Source of the DNA: Tanytarsus gracilentus | Lineage: Eukaryota; Arthropoda; Insecta; Diptera; Chironomidae | DNA: 64,000 nt | Reading direction: 5' to 3' | NCBI GenBank assembly: GCA_038502055.1 | Contig: JAXRKN010000045.1 | Coordinates: 10,343,501-10,407,500, forward strand | Shown: positions 13,201 through 26,163 of the stretch, one piece after another | Layout: every line of letters begins with the position of its first letter | How positions within the stretch are numbered: position 1 is the first letter of the stretch | The notes under the pieces: model-generated | What the model was told of the DNA's origin: nothing | The model's database searches: none | The model's input: only the letters and a program-made list of their open reading frames with translations | Made by a program: the position numbers and the translations under genes

Positions 13201-16200
13201 TTTTGGAAATAAAAAGGAGAAAAGATTTTCATTTCGTCAGATGAATCACCCAAGGCGATAATATCCGCTATCGATTTTTAAAAACTCCAAGTTTTTTAAT
13301 TCCTTCTGGGAGCCACGCGGCATGAATGACTTTTTACGTCACGGTTGAAATTTAAATTAACAACGACACTTAATGGCTTCTGTTTTATTATCATAGCAAT
13401 CTCGAATGTTTGGCCTTTGACACTGTTGAAATAATTTTTTGTCTGTATAATCATCATTTCCTTTTCGTATCAATCGCAATTTCCGACAATAAAAAAATAG
13501 CAAATCAAAAGCAATTTGTTAAATCTAATTTAGATTTTTCTTTCACATCTTTTTATTTGCAAATCGAAACCGATAAAAAATTCAGTTTTCATCTCTTTCA
13601 ATTCATCACTCAGCTGCTTTTGGCGACCATCAATCGATCAATTTGTGATTGAGTGCCAAATTTTTTCTCGCATATCAGTAAACGTTAAAATTGAGCTTGA
13701 AAAAAAACTTTGACGACCACGATGTTGTTATTATTATTGTTCCGAATGGACAAACACAAAAGAGGCCAATCGAAAGCATTTTGATCATAAATCATTCTTC
13801 TTTGCTGTCACTCAAGTAAGATAAAAATTTCTTTCGATTCTTCTTCGTTTAACTTTGAACGATATGGAAATTGAGTGATGCATCATGAATACGTCAGATG
13901 TGTTTGCAGTCAATCATCGCTTTTTTCGGCTGTTATTTTTTGACGAAAGATTAAGATGAAAAATAATTGAAAATTTTTAAACAAGTTGAAGTTAACGTAA
14001 TATTTAAATTTAAAAATAAGGTTTTATTAATCAAAGTAAGCAAAAAAGTTGATGGAACCTAAAAATTTTGTAAGAAAAATTAAAAAATGTAAACAAATAA
14101 ATAATAAATTTTTTCGAGAGTCCCATGAATCATGATCCTTTATTTATGCAAAATAATCGCGTTGACTATAATTTTTTCACCATAAAATTCCACAAAAGTT
14201 CATAAATTTAAAAATATGAAAGAACCTCAATCTGACGCGTCAGCATAAAATCCAATAAATGTTGTAAAAATGTGATACAATGTTGAGAGATAACAAATTG
14301 CTTTTCTTCTTTTTTATGATGCATATTGCACCATTAAGCTCAACAATCGCGATAATGCTGCGGTATGCATTTTTAGCGTAACCCACACAAGGTGTGGTAA
14401 CGCTTATATGCTCGTGATTCCGTCTGTCTGTCTGTCTGTTCCAGTGAGATCTCGGCCCCTGGACCAGCTAGAGACTTCGGGTTTTCGCCAGATGATAGGT
14501 CTTGGGGTCTATATTAGCCCATTTTAGGAATTTTTTGGGTCATGACCACAGGTCGTGCCATGGACCGCCATAATGTCCATTTTTCATACAAATTTTCTCT
14601 TATATGGCTTCATGGGTATCGTTGAACTCGGGATTGGACCAGGAATCGATTGGCATGGATCTGAAAATGGAACACTGTGGAAATGGAACATTGTGGAAAA
14701 TGAAACACAGTGGAAAGTGGAACACAGGGGAAAATGAAACATGGTGGAAAATTGAACATTGTGGAAAATGAAACACAGTGGAAAGTGGAACACAGTGGAA
14801 AATGGAACATAGTGGAAAATGGAACACTGTGGAAAATGAAACATGGTGGAAAATGGAACATAGTGGAAAATGGAACATAGTGGAAAATGGAACATAGTGG
14901 AAAATGGAAAACAATGGAAAATGGAACATGGTGGAAAATGGAACAAAGTGGCAAATAACTTTTCCAAAAAAATATTTTCTTATGCTTCGCTTTCAGCTTT
15001 CAAAAAATATTTTCCATTAGGCTTCTCTTTTGGCTTCTTAATAGGACTTCCCCATGTTACATTTTCAATACTGATCTGTTACAAGTGGGTTACGCGGCAA
15101 CACCCACGTGTGGGTTTTGAAACATTTTTTTATGTTCACTAATAAAAAGCGCGATGGAGATGAAAAATGTTAAAAATTATCATGAAAAGTGCTTGACTCC
15201 ATTGGCAATCAATAAAAACGATCGTTATTAGAAGAGCGATAAAAAATGCACATAATAAATAAACTATAATGGCAAAATATGAATTCGATTCACGTTGATG
15301 GTGTTTCAAGAGCTTCAAGTCAATCACAAAAGCTCGTAAAAAAATTTCATCTCTACCCGAGGAATTTTATGACTCGCTCTTTAATCTAGAATTGCATGTA
15401 TGTAAGACTAAGAAGAAGAATGATAGCGACGATAAATTTCAACATCCACCCCTCACATCACCGAATTATTCTCCCACTCGTATCGTTTCGCGATCAATTG
15501 CAAAGGGATTTCGTTGCTACATTTTAATACATATATTGCATTTCGATTTCTTGGCGCTACGAACTTTATTTCTTTTCCATTTTAACATCATCAATTTTGA
15601 GTCTTAAATCCTTTAAGCTTTTTTTATCGATGAAGTTGAATTCAGGGGTGGAAAACTCATGAATTTCAAATTTTTCGATTTTTTCTGAGTTTGGAATTTA
15701 AAATTTATTGCATCGCATGTCACGTGCAGGAAATAATTCGCTAAATTCTGTTATCATTGCAGCTAACAATAGTTGAGTAATTTTCAAAAGCACGAGTGGA
15801 ATTAACATGAAAAACACATTTTTGTGCATTGTTGAACATAAAAAGCTTGTCATCGCGAGCTCAAAAGTCAAATAAAGCTTCTTTGGCCGCAATCAATAAG
15901 CTAACGGAATACAATAACGTGATTTAAATTGTTTGCGGTGTGACGGAGAGAAAATAAATTTTTAATATTTACCAAACACCAAAGTGCTGCCTAATTTTGA
16001 TTAATTGAAGTCGACGAGAGAAAATTTAAGAAGTTTTTAAGGCGAACTTTAAAAATTCTTGCCATGAATATTTTCTTTCAAGTCATGCCTTAAATTGCTC
16101 AAAAGAGCATCCTGAAAAATGAAAAATGAAGAATTCGAAAAATGATTTCATTGAAAAGAAGAAGAAAATTAATGAGACTTACTCGAGGGTATTTAGGTAT

Positions 16201-19200
16201 TTAATAGAACATCCGAAATTGTGGAATTTTATTGTGCCTTGTAAGGAAAAGCTAATGGGTCGAGGTTGAATTATGGAAAAATTAATTAAACAGAACGAAA
16301 TCAGGGCGGAATAAAAAGAAGAATTCGGTTTGTGGTTTAAGACCCAAGCTTTATTTATTACTTAACAAATAAAATTTTTACAGCTTTGAAGGATTTTTAA
16401 AAATTAAATTTTTTAAATGAAAAATCAAAATTTTAAAATATTTTTTAAAACAAAATTTAAATTTAAATTCTTTCATTTTATTTTTGAATAATTTCTTTAA
16501 ATATTTCACGTGCGTTTTCACCTTTATCAAAGAATTCTGAAAAATTTACATTTTCGTGTGTGTAAAATTTTCAAACTCTCATAAACATCAGTGAGTTGAC
16601 GTTTAACAAATTACTTTCTCGCGTTTAATGACAGCATGGAATTAGAGTTTGAAATAAATTTCATGGAATTCACACAGACCTCGTTTCGAAATAATTTTAA
16701 GCGTAATAAAATCTCCCCCGGAAAGTGTAAATTGAATTTTGCGGAGTGAGACTGGCGGCGGAGATGAAGAAGTCATAAACTTGGGTAACAAGGAAATCAG
16801 TAACAAAAATTTACCCAAAGACATTGTCAGAAAAATATTCCACGAAGAAATTTTTATGAAAATTCCTGAAATTCTTTTGGCGGTTTTGTCGTTTCGAGTA
16901 AAATTTGTAATGTTTTAGGGATTTTTTAATTCAGAGGTCATTTTCAAATAATTAAAAAATAAAGGCAAACAAATTAAGGTTTGTTATTTTAGTTTTCTTC
17001 TTCTTCAATGACTGAACCAATTGCTCAAAATAAATCACACAAAGACTAATTAAACGTCCATCAATAACTCATCGATTGAATGTCCATTCTTTATCTTTAA
17101 GTTCTTCTTCACTTTCATTTTCTCAATATTCTGGTAAAAGTTTTAATCACACTTCTTTTGGCCATAAATTGCCTAAATTGAAACTTTCACTACTTTCTGT
17201 GTGTTTGGACTTCAGAGGAAGTTTCTAAATTTGAATTTAATTGAATTAATTTGAATTTAATGACAGCAGTTTTATATTTTTGGGTCGATGCCACTTCAGA
17301 GTGTGAAAATTTTCTCTGCAAAATTATTCAAAAATAATTTATGGATATTTCCTCAAAACTTTTCACTATTTATTTTCCCCTTCTCCCTCGAGATAATTGA
17401 AAATTTATGTGTGTGTGGGAAAATTGTTGAACATTTTGAAGCTCACTCAAAAAAAATCATTTTTCATTTTGATAAATTAAAACCTTTGACTTTTATCCTT
17501 TTCAACACAGTTAATAGGTTGCAAAATGCTTTCAATATTATTTGGTACACAAAAATAAATGTTGACATTGAAGGGTAAAATTGGTTGAGTTTGCAAAAAA
17601 GTCTCAAACATGATTTTTTTCAAGAAGATTTTAAAATTGTCAGAAAGACAAATATTTAAAGTCACAAGAATTGTTTAAATATTTTCATACAAAAATATTT
17701 TAATCTTTTTTCAAATTTAAATTCTATTTTTAAAAATATCTTAATCATCAGAACCGCCCACTGATTTACGGCAACATACACTCGCGTCATGATGAGATCG
17801 AGAGAAAAAGGTTTTAGTGAAATCGAATGAAGGAAAAGGTTCAATTTCATTTCAAATTTGAGCTGATTCCTCATTCTATACCAGCGAATGTAAATGAAAA
17901 ACATATTAATCATAGAGAATGCAAGTCATTCTGATAGAATTATTCATTTGAGTAAATTTCATTGCTCAAAAGCTTCGAGAGCGGTGTTGAAAATTGATGA
18001 TTGAGTTAATGGAATTTCGGCGTATTTTATGTGGATGATAAAATTTGTTTGGTTTTGTGTGCAGATGATGTTTGTTGAGTGAAAATGAGTGGTGGGATTT
18101 TAATTGAATTTAAATGCTTTTACGGTAATTTTTAGGGTGTTTTTAAATTTATTAAAAAATTAATTTTCGTAATACTTTGGGATCTAATTTTTGAAATTCA
18201 AGTCATCGATTTAAGATTTTCACAAAATCCCAATTTTCCTATCAAAACTTTCATGTAATGGATTTTTTTTGATAAACTCCTTCTGGCACACAAAAAAATT
18301 ACCATCAATTTCTCAAGTTTATGTTTTCTCTACCTTTTGCCTTTCCATCTCGCTTTAGCAATAAAATGTTATTTTCTCTCAATTTATCATTTTACATTCA
18401 GACTCATAATGTATGGAGCAGACAAAGCGATAAACAAACACATGCGACAAATAATGGATGAAAATAAATTGGAATTTATTAATCGAGAATATTTGCTTGG
18501 ATGGAAAATTTGGCTCGAGAATATATTTTTAGGTTAATTAAAATTTTGTTTGAATTTATTTTATTTTTATTTGTTTTTCAGCTGTCAGTCAATGGCTATC
18601 TTTAAATCATTTAATTGGTTAAACGTCTCTAAACATATTAGATTCACTCCAGGCATCTGCTGTGAGTTTAAATTAATGGTGAGAATTAGTAATGAGAAAA
18701 CATCCCCAAACAGCTTCGGTTCCCATCATGCGGTAGAACATAAAAAATATCGTAAGAATATTTCAAAATCCCCATTTTACCTTTAGTTATTTATCATTAT
18801 TATGAGAGGCAGCATGCACATAATGTCTCACAGTACATGAATGGAAAGTAAAAGTTCTTATTTTCATCAACTCACTGCGGAGGCGAAATAAGATTTAGTG
18901 CGAAGCTTGGAAATGAGAATAAAAGCGATAAATATGACAATGCTGAGGTATTTTTAGACGCAAGGGATGAAAAAATATTAAATTTTTTGAAAATTATTTT
19001 ATAATTGTCAAAACAAAAATGTGACTAATTTCAATTAACGTAACTAAAACCATGAAAAAAATTCTCAACCCCCGTAAATCTAAAAGCTCAAAATTCATTC
19101 CTAAATCCCACACACCAAATAAATTGAATGAAATAACTTTTATACATGCGATATGTGAATTATTGTGAAATGTCTTCTGGTATCACAAAATTTTCATGTT

Positions 19201-20397
19201 GTACAAATCAGAAACAATCAGTTTCATGACACTCAAACTCTTCTTTTTAGTCGAAATGTCAAAAAAGTGACGAACAACTTTTGGGACTTTACGCACTACA
19301 TTGTGAGTTGTATGTTTATCTCGCCTTCAAGGGTTAATTTATCATACGAAGAAATCCATTTTGATTTCATCAATCTTCACTTTCTGGTGGAGAACTTGAG
19401 TGGGTCTTGAAGCCTCGAAGGTAAACTCACTCATCGAGATTTTATCGGTTGAGAATTTTGGGGTCATGTGAAGAAAATTTAATGTTGTGATTGAATTAAG
19501 GTGGAGAGGAGGATTAAGCAGTTTGAGAGGAGTGAAATATGGGTCAATAAACAGCAATTTTGGCATTTAATGTGATTCAGAATTATTTTGGGGTTGATTG
19601 AAATTATTTGGGAGAAAATCGAATTAAATTTGTATCAAAAAATAAATTCTAACATTTTTAAGCTTTTTTATAAATCTTGACATTATTTTTCACATCTAAC
19701 ATAAAATTTTGCTCGAAGCTTTTTAATATTTTTTCTCTTTCATAAACGAAATTTAATTTAATTTCATAGGGAATAAAATGACAGACTGCCCTCGCAAGCA
19801 CACACGAGGCAGCAAACGGCAGTTCATGAAATAAGAAAAAAATTCCAATTTTTTTCATCCTTATCATAATTTCATTTCTTTTCGGTGAATGCATATGTGA
19901 GAAGGCTGTTGGGGATGGTAGAGAAAAATCTCAGACAACGGCGAAAAAATGTGAAGCAATTTTTTATCATTTTTTTTGGATGACACATGCAGAAATTGCA
20001 AAAATAGTTTTCATTATTTGAAAGATGGAGAAAGAAGAATGGAAACTTTTTTTATAAATATGTTTTTAAAAATTATAAATTTTTAAATTTTTAACGTTTT
20101 TTTAAAAATTATTTTGAGTAAAATTTCAAATTTTTTAAACTTCAAAAGAGCTTTTTTCATATATTTTTTATTAATTTACTTTTTCTCGCTTACCACACAA
20201 AATTTGTCAGTCTTTCTTGGACATTCCTTTAAGTAGTTGTGTGCATTTTGTTGGGAATAGTTGAGGCACGGCGTAATTGAGCCAACACCATCGTTATATT
20301 CGCCACATCTATAGCACTGTAGGCCATTTGACGAGACAATCATATTGACTAAGAGGAGCACAAGGCAAAGCACTAATGAGCGATAAGTGGCCATCAT
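10218..20397 (-). CDS. Ly6/uPAR three-finger protein, GPI-anchored type (3 exons)
   Basis: Exons (minus): 20194-20397, 11271-11328, 10218-10354, giving 132 aa; phases 0 and 1 match exactly and all junctions are GT/AG. Residues 1-25 are a signal peptide. The mature part begins LQCYRCGEYND, with CVKY and STVRDCVETC following across exon 2. It ends with the family signature YCCNTEGCNGS, ten cysteines in all, as in Ly6 three-finger domains. The last 25 residues are a hydrophobic tail after a small-residue site, expected for GPI attachment. Insect Ly6 proteins of this class act at the cell surface in septate junctions, ion-channel modulation or neuronal traits; which orthologue this is I cannot say. 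The first intron is 8865 nt and carries a repeat element at 14376-15124. Start: two consecutive ATGs; either may be used. Confidence 0.88.
14376..15124 (+). mobile_element. Dispersed repeat element, copy A, with 17-bp minisatellite core
   Basis: This matches 33672-34461 in inverted orientation over its whole length. The left end reads GCGTAACCCACAC, followed by CTGTCTGTCTGT and GAGATCTCGG. A module with TTCATACAAATTTTC and GGACCAGGAATCGATTGGCA follows at 14574-14657, then about 17 units of GTGGAAAATGGAACATA-like sequence (14663-14955), then a right end containing GTGGGTTACGCGGCAACACC. GYGTAACCCAC occurs near both ends in opposite orientation. It encodes no protein. I cannot assign a superfamily: no clear target duplication is visible. 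Confidence 0.8.
14663..14955. repeat. 17-bp minisatellite within copy A
   Basis: Roughly 17 tandem copies of a unit close to GTGGAAAATGGAACATA. Variants have ACACAGT, ACATGGT or AACA in the last positions and some units have 15-16 bp. Because the unit lacks stop codons on the minus strand, all three minus frames stay open for 109-127 codons. That is a compositional artefact, not evidence for genes. Confidence 0.85.
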
Positions 20398-23300
20398 TCA
20401 CTTCTTTTTTCTCACTTCCTTTCTTGTTACTTCTTTCGATTACACAATTTTTTCTCTCTCACTTGAGTGCTTGTGGAAATTACACTCAAGAACACAATCA
20501 ATTTTATTTTATTGAATTTTCACGCCTTTGAGGTGACACTCGTAATTATTCAGAGGAAAATTGGCAATCGTTAATTATTCATTTAATCAATAAATTTCGA
20601 TTTTCTGGTTTAAAATTATTTTTATTTAAATTTTCCAGTAACTTTTTTCCAGTTTCTCAAAATATTTTTTCTAAATTGACTTTTTAACTTCTTTAATTAA
20701 TTAGTAAGAAAATATTTTGTTAGAATTCTTTTGCTTTCCTTTTCCGGTCTGATCTCGTCGAGCGATGAACATGAACTGAATAAGAGAAAGGTGTGGAGCA
20801 TGTGGAGATGTTGTGATGCTGTTAAGTGCTAATATTTTTAGAACATTTCTATAAGAACTAAAAGTGCGACATAAAGCACAGCGAAAATGTGTCGAGGGTG
20901 GAAAAATATTCCGTTGGGGATGAAAATGTGGAAGATTTAAATGTTTCAGAACAATAAAAGGGAAATGTGGAAAATTGTTTAAATGAAATTTGAAACATTT
21001 GAAGGGATTTGAATTTTTGCATAAAAAGAGAAAAAGATTTTAACACGATTTTTCCGAGAATTTTTACTCTCTTAAAAATTTGAGAGTGATTTTTACAAGT
21101 TTCGAAAATATTTTAAACGTTGCTGAAAATAATTTATTTTTCGTAAAATTTTTAAATAGAAACAAATTTCAGTTGGGAATTTCTCAGTAGTTGGGAATTT
21201 CTCAGGAGTTGGGAATTTCCCAGGTGTTGGGAATTTCCCAGTAGTTGGGAATTTCCCAGGTGTTGGGAATTTTCCAGGAGTTGGGAATTTCCCAGGAGTT
21301 GGGAATTTCCCAGGAGTTGGGAATTTCCCAGGAGTTGGGAATTTCCCAGGAGTTGGGAATTTCCCAGGAGTTGGGAATTTCCCAGGAGTTGGGAATTTCC
21401 CAGGAGTTGGGAATTTCCCAGTAGTTGGGAATTTCCCAGGAGTTGGGAATTTCCCAGGAGTTGGGAATTTCCCAGGAGTTGGGAATTTCCCAGGAGTTGG
21501 GAATTTCACAAAAATTTTTTTTGGTGTTTGGCTTTTGACTTCTTGCTACTTGGTAGAATTTTTGCTTCTCATTTATGTTTCAGCTACTCTCCACCATTTT
21601 CAGCTTTAAAATACGCATGCGAAAATGGAAAAATTGAATTTCCCCTCTCGAAGAGCCGAAGAATATTTTGTTCGAAAAATATTTTTTTTGTTGCTCTAAA
21701 GTCAGTTTTTAAAATTTTAGTCGATTTCTTTAATTTTTGTTAACGTTGATTTTAATAACTTTGATAAAAAAGACACAAAAATTTTTCAGCATTACTTGAT
21801 TTTTTGTCAGAAATTGCAACAAAAATTTCGTCAATATAAATTGAAAATTGCGGAAATTGAAGAGTGACAATTTTCCTTAAAAGTAAACGATGCCAAATCT
21901 TCTTTCTTCACCGCAAAATCCTCTTTACTGCTGATATCTTCTTTTTTCTCTGAATCCTCAACACGGTAGTAAATAATTTGGTATGGATACACACGTGTCG
22001 TGTCTATGATGCCAGAAAGAAGAAAAAAATATTGATACTTGTGGAATTTTCTTCTTATCTGACTTTCCTAAACTTTTTTTTGTGAGGGGGGTAAAGGCAA
22101 GAACCATGGGAATTGATTTACCTTTTTAAAGTTTATTTGTGGTTTGCCTTTTTGTGGATTTTTTTTGTTATCCAATTTAGCAACACACGTGTGTGAGAAC
22201 GTAAAAAGAGTTTTCTAATCATCAAAGGATGAAGTTGGAATTTTTTTGAGGTTTTTACTTTTTAGGAAATAAAGTTGAAATTTTTTAAATGAAATTAAAT
22301 TTTTACGAGAATTAAAGTGAAATTTGATCTCAAGTGAAAGAAAAATTTCCTTCTCATTTAAAGCCACATGTACATGAATTGAAATCATTAGGATTTATCA
22401 CAGTTCAATAACACTCATTGCATGCACTTTCATCTGCTCTCTTTTCTCTCTCATTCAATCAACAGCGTCTGAATTGAGTTGTAGCAACTTTTTCAGTATT
22501 TTAAATTTTGCATTCATGAAAAATTATTATGACGATATGCTGCATGATATGGCAATGCATCACCGTCAACTTTTTTTTATCTCACACTGTGTTCATAAAA
22601 GTTAATCTGTTGCAAATTATGTGAGTTTGGTGTGAGGCGCTGGTTTATTCGCACATGAATGTTTTCGTGCATAACAGCTTGTTACTGAAGCACTTATTTC
22701 CTCCTTTCACGCGTACAATTCCCAATTTTTCTACCACTCACAATGCTTGTAAAAAAGGAGCTTTTAGCGTGTCTTCATTCTTCAAAAAGAATTACGAATT
22801 GCCAGATGCTATGGAATGAAAGTTTTAAAAATTTAGATAATTTTAAATAATTTATGCAATAAATTAAAATTTAAAAAAAATTAAATCTCATGAAATTATT
22901 TGTAGCAATTTTTTAAACCCATGTTTTGCAATTGCATAAAGTCACTCGCGACATTGTGTTGAAGGTAAGAGAGATTGCGAATAAAAGCACACAACACAGC
23001 AAGGGAAGAGATTAATGAGCCCGAAGACAGTGAGAAAAATGTTTCATTGCCCTTATATCACTTGCAATAAAAACAACAAAATGATTAAGTGCAAAAGTAC
23101 TTCCTTCTTCAACTCTCTTATGAAGACATGACTCGAGAAAAAGGAAAAAATATTTTTTGCATCGGGGATGAGCTTAATGGAGGAACGAAATTTTTTCTTC
23201 TTGACATTTTCACCTCTCACTCACGCTGGTTTGAAATGAAATGTGATTTCGTTGTTTATGGAAATTAAATTTTGCTTTTTGCTCTTCACACACTCTCGTG

Positions 23301-26090
23301 TACTTTGAATTATGAAGAAAATGTGGAAAAAGGGCGATGAAGAAGACATTTGCCTTTTCTTTTCGAAATGAAATGAGTTTTCACGATGAGAAGGATGTAA
23401 AATGATTGTGATTTGCCGTGATGTTATTCCCTCATGATGAATATGCAGAGTTATGTGGATGTAAATTAATTTCATTCGCAATTGCTGTGAGATTTTTGGT
23501 GCTACGGATAAATTTAGCATATATGGAAATTCGAATTAAAAGATAATGAAGAATTTTATTAGAACATTTTAGCACGAATTTTTTTGTCTACGAATTTCAA
23601 TATGAATAAATTTGTTGTTTGAATTAAATTAAATTTGATTTTGAAGTTGAAAATTTTTATTAAATTTAATTTTATAAATTGTCTAAAAAGTTTGTCTGAC
23701 TGTTTGTAACGCTACAATTGAATGAATCCAATTGGATTTAAGTTGTTGATTTAATTTAATTTAAATTGATTTACTTATAACTAAGAAATAGCACTTCAAG
23801 TTCAAACGTATTTGATTTTTCAATATATTTAATCTGGGTGGATTTAAAAAAGTTTTAAATAATCCAACCCCTATTCAAAACACCCCAAACATAAAAATTG
23901 AGCAATTCCAATTGTTTCCTTTAACGCTTCTTAAAAGTGGAAGCGCTAAAATAGTCAAAACATGTGTGAAAATCGTTTGTTGGCGGCACACAAAAAAGCG
24001 ATCGAAAACGAAATCTTTTTTTGTTTGCCGCATGACATCAACGTTCACCATTGACACCGTATGAGAGAGAAAATCCCGGTAAAATTTTTGCTTTTTTAAG
24101 ACATAAAAGAAAATGCGACGAATGTGAAGAGGAAAAGAGAATAAAAAACGTTAATCGTGAAAGCCATTATTGTAGCTTTTCATTATTTCCATTTCTGCTG
24201 GAGTGAATTTATTTGCACGCGACTTTGCCACCCTCACTCCACGCCGAGCAAACTGCCTATTTATCAATTTCATTTGTTCTACACCTCTAAATTCCCTTTC
24301 TTCCTGTATAAACGCGAAAAAAGTGCTGTGAAGGAACGTGGGAAAGATTCAACGAACAATTATTTGTTGATAACTTACCTTTGACTTTGTGGTGAGTTTT
24401 CATTGTTCGGCAAACAGTTTTTTTTATGATGAAAAAGACTTTTTATGAATAACGTATGCGAAGGTATCAACAGGCAGATATCAAATAATAAAGGTCGATT
24501 GAAAGGGAGAAAATAAAATTAAACAAGGGATGAATTTTTTTAAAAATATTTTTATTAATTTCCTAAAAATAATTCTTTACTCAGCTTTGTATTTTATTTT
24601 TTTTCACTCTCCTTGCAAATCAATTCCAACCGACAATAGGAAATGAAGGCAATTCATGCGCTGATATAACTCGACGGAATCACGATATGTGGTCATTATC
24701 AGGCGACAGGTTTTCGTATCCATTCAATTTTACCATAAGCCTTTTCATTTCTCAGCACACAATAAAACTGCCTCGATGACACTGATGCGATATTCAATCA
24801 TTTTTATTGTTCGTCAATCATAAATGTTTCAATGAGATTTCGAATCTTTTGTCTTGTTAATTTTCTGACTTTCTAAACTTAAATTTTGATAGTAAATTAT
24901 TTCACTAAAAGCTTCTTGATAGAATGCAAAATTAACCATTTAATTTATTCCCACACAATTCAAATTTTATCATCATAAACCTACCGAAATTGAGCTCTTG
25001 ATTCTCATTTTCAAAATTCTATTGTGTTTTTTGTTCTAAAAGCAGATATCGATACATAACAACAACATATTTTCACATGAAGATATTTTATAGTCTCTGC
25101 TCAAGAGATTTCACAACAAGCTTTGTGAACGTACATAGAGAAAGCTCTGAAATTCAATGATTTATAAATAGCAAAAGTAAATCGACGAGCAGAAAAAGTT
25201 AGAGACGTTAAAGTTGAAATTGACACAAGTTTAAAAATTAATTTTAAAAATTTCTAAAAAAATTAATATTATTTTTAAAAAAAATTAAAACCGTTAAATT
25301 TGAATTATTTGCAGGCCCTCGTTTAAATCGACAGAAATTGCTCTGCAAAAGACAGATTGAAGACTCTTCCGTTATTTTTTCTTCTTCTCTCTTTCTTCTT
25401 TATGTGTTGAGGGTTGAGGGCGGAAAACAGATTGTGTGTACACTAATCGAATAAACAATTGAGTGGATAAATAAAAATAGCTTGACTTTCAAGTTTTTTT
25501 GGCTTTCGCAGTCATCTCATGTATGGTGGTATATGCGTCATTTTATTTCAAATTTATCGCTGAACTTTTTTTTACTTTTAAATATTTAAAATCTGCAAAA
25601 ATTTCACTTTCAACCCATCATCATTTCTTCTGTCATTCACTCTCATTTTTTCGTCATTATTTTTTCACGAAAACTCCGTCTTTCACTCTTGACTAGACGA
25701 AAAATTTCACTTACACTTGCGAAATGTTTCCTGAATTTTTTATTATTTTTAAGGGCACCTTTAATTATTAAGAGACTGCCGAGAAATGTGTGATGAGTTG
25801 ATTCACAAAGAATGAAATAATTTTACAGACATTTTCGCATGATGTTATTCTGACGTCAGACTCACTCACTTGTTATTTCCTACAATTCTTCGTATTTACG
25901 CGTTATGATAAAGTTTGATAAGGAAAAACATGCATGAATGAGAGACAAATCACCGCAATTCGGAAGTAAATGGGTGCTTCCTCAAAATTATTTTCCCCTT
26001 ATCAGCCAGCTAAATGGACAAATATCGTCAAAGATCTCGATAACGATTGCTGCACAATTCCCAAAACTATGTGCTTCACCACTCGATGAT
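20398..26090. other. Intergenic stretch with one minisatellite
   Basis: This lies between the Ly6 first coding exon (minus) and the first Cys-rich gene (plus), which are arranged head to head. The first few hundred bases (20398 onward) should include the Ly6 5' leader and promoter. No further gene is supported. The only structured sequence is the 18-bp tandem repeat at 21173-21508. Confidence 0.6.
21173..21508. repeat. 18-bp minisatellite, about 18.7 copies
   Basis: Tandem units of TTGGGAATTTCCCAGGAG with very few substitutions; variants change GGAG to GTAG or GGTG, or CCC to CTC. Each unit contains the palindrome GGGAATTTCCC (a perfect inverted repeat apart from its central base). On the minus strand one frame reads a K-F-P-T-P-G hexapeptide repeat for more than 110 residues. 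No signal peptide, splice context or promoter accompanies it, so I treat it as a satellite and not a gene. Confidence 0.93.
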
Positions 26091-26091
26091 G

Positions 26092-26099
26092 TATATAAG
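26092..26099 (+). promoter_or_regulatory. TATA box of Cys-rich gene 1
   Basis: TATATAAG lies 72 bp before the chosen ATG. TTGATAAGG (around 25915) and CTTATCAG (around 25998) upstream are GATA-type sites that could bind a GATA factor. Confidence 0.65.
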
Positions 26100-26163
26100 G
26101 GTTGTGTGGCAATGATTAAAATCATTATTGCAAGCAAGTCAATTGACGAGTGAAGATCATAAA

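Larger units (their letters stand above)
11329..20193 (-). other. Large first intron of the Ly6 gene
   Basis: The interval between Ly6 exons 1 and 2 has no recognisable nested gene. It is AT-rich, with scattered short frames that look random. It contains one dispersed repeat element (14376-15124). Long first introns often carry enhancers, but no specific site is evident by eye. Confidence 0.7.

Noticed and set aside
14584..14967. Three overlapping minus frames of 109-127 codons rich in F, H, P, C and S
   Set aside because: All three frames are open at once over the 17-bp minisatellite, which simply lacks stop codons on that strand. The same happens in the inverted copy at 33831-34255.
21173..21508. 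CRISPR array
   Set aside because: Units are directly adjacent without unique spacers, and the DNA is eukaryotic. The same applies to the 147-bp and 39-bp arrays.
21093..21509. 138-codon KFPTPG-repeat frame
   Set aside because: Encoded by an 18-bp satellite with no promoter, signal peptide or splice context; low chance of being a gene, so listed only as a repeat.
26128..26163. Upstream in-frame ATG for member 1
   Set aside because: It would add 12 polar residues before a good signal peptide and sits only about 30 bp after the TATA box, where transcription should start.
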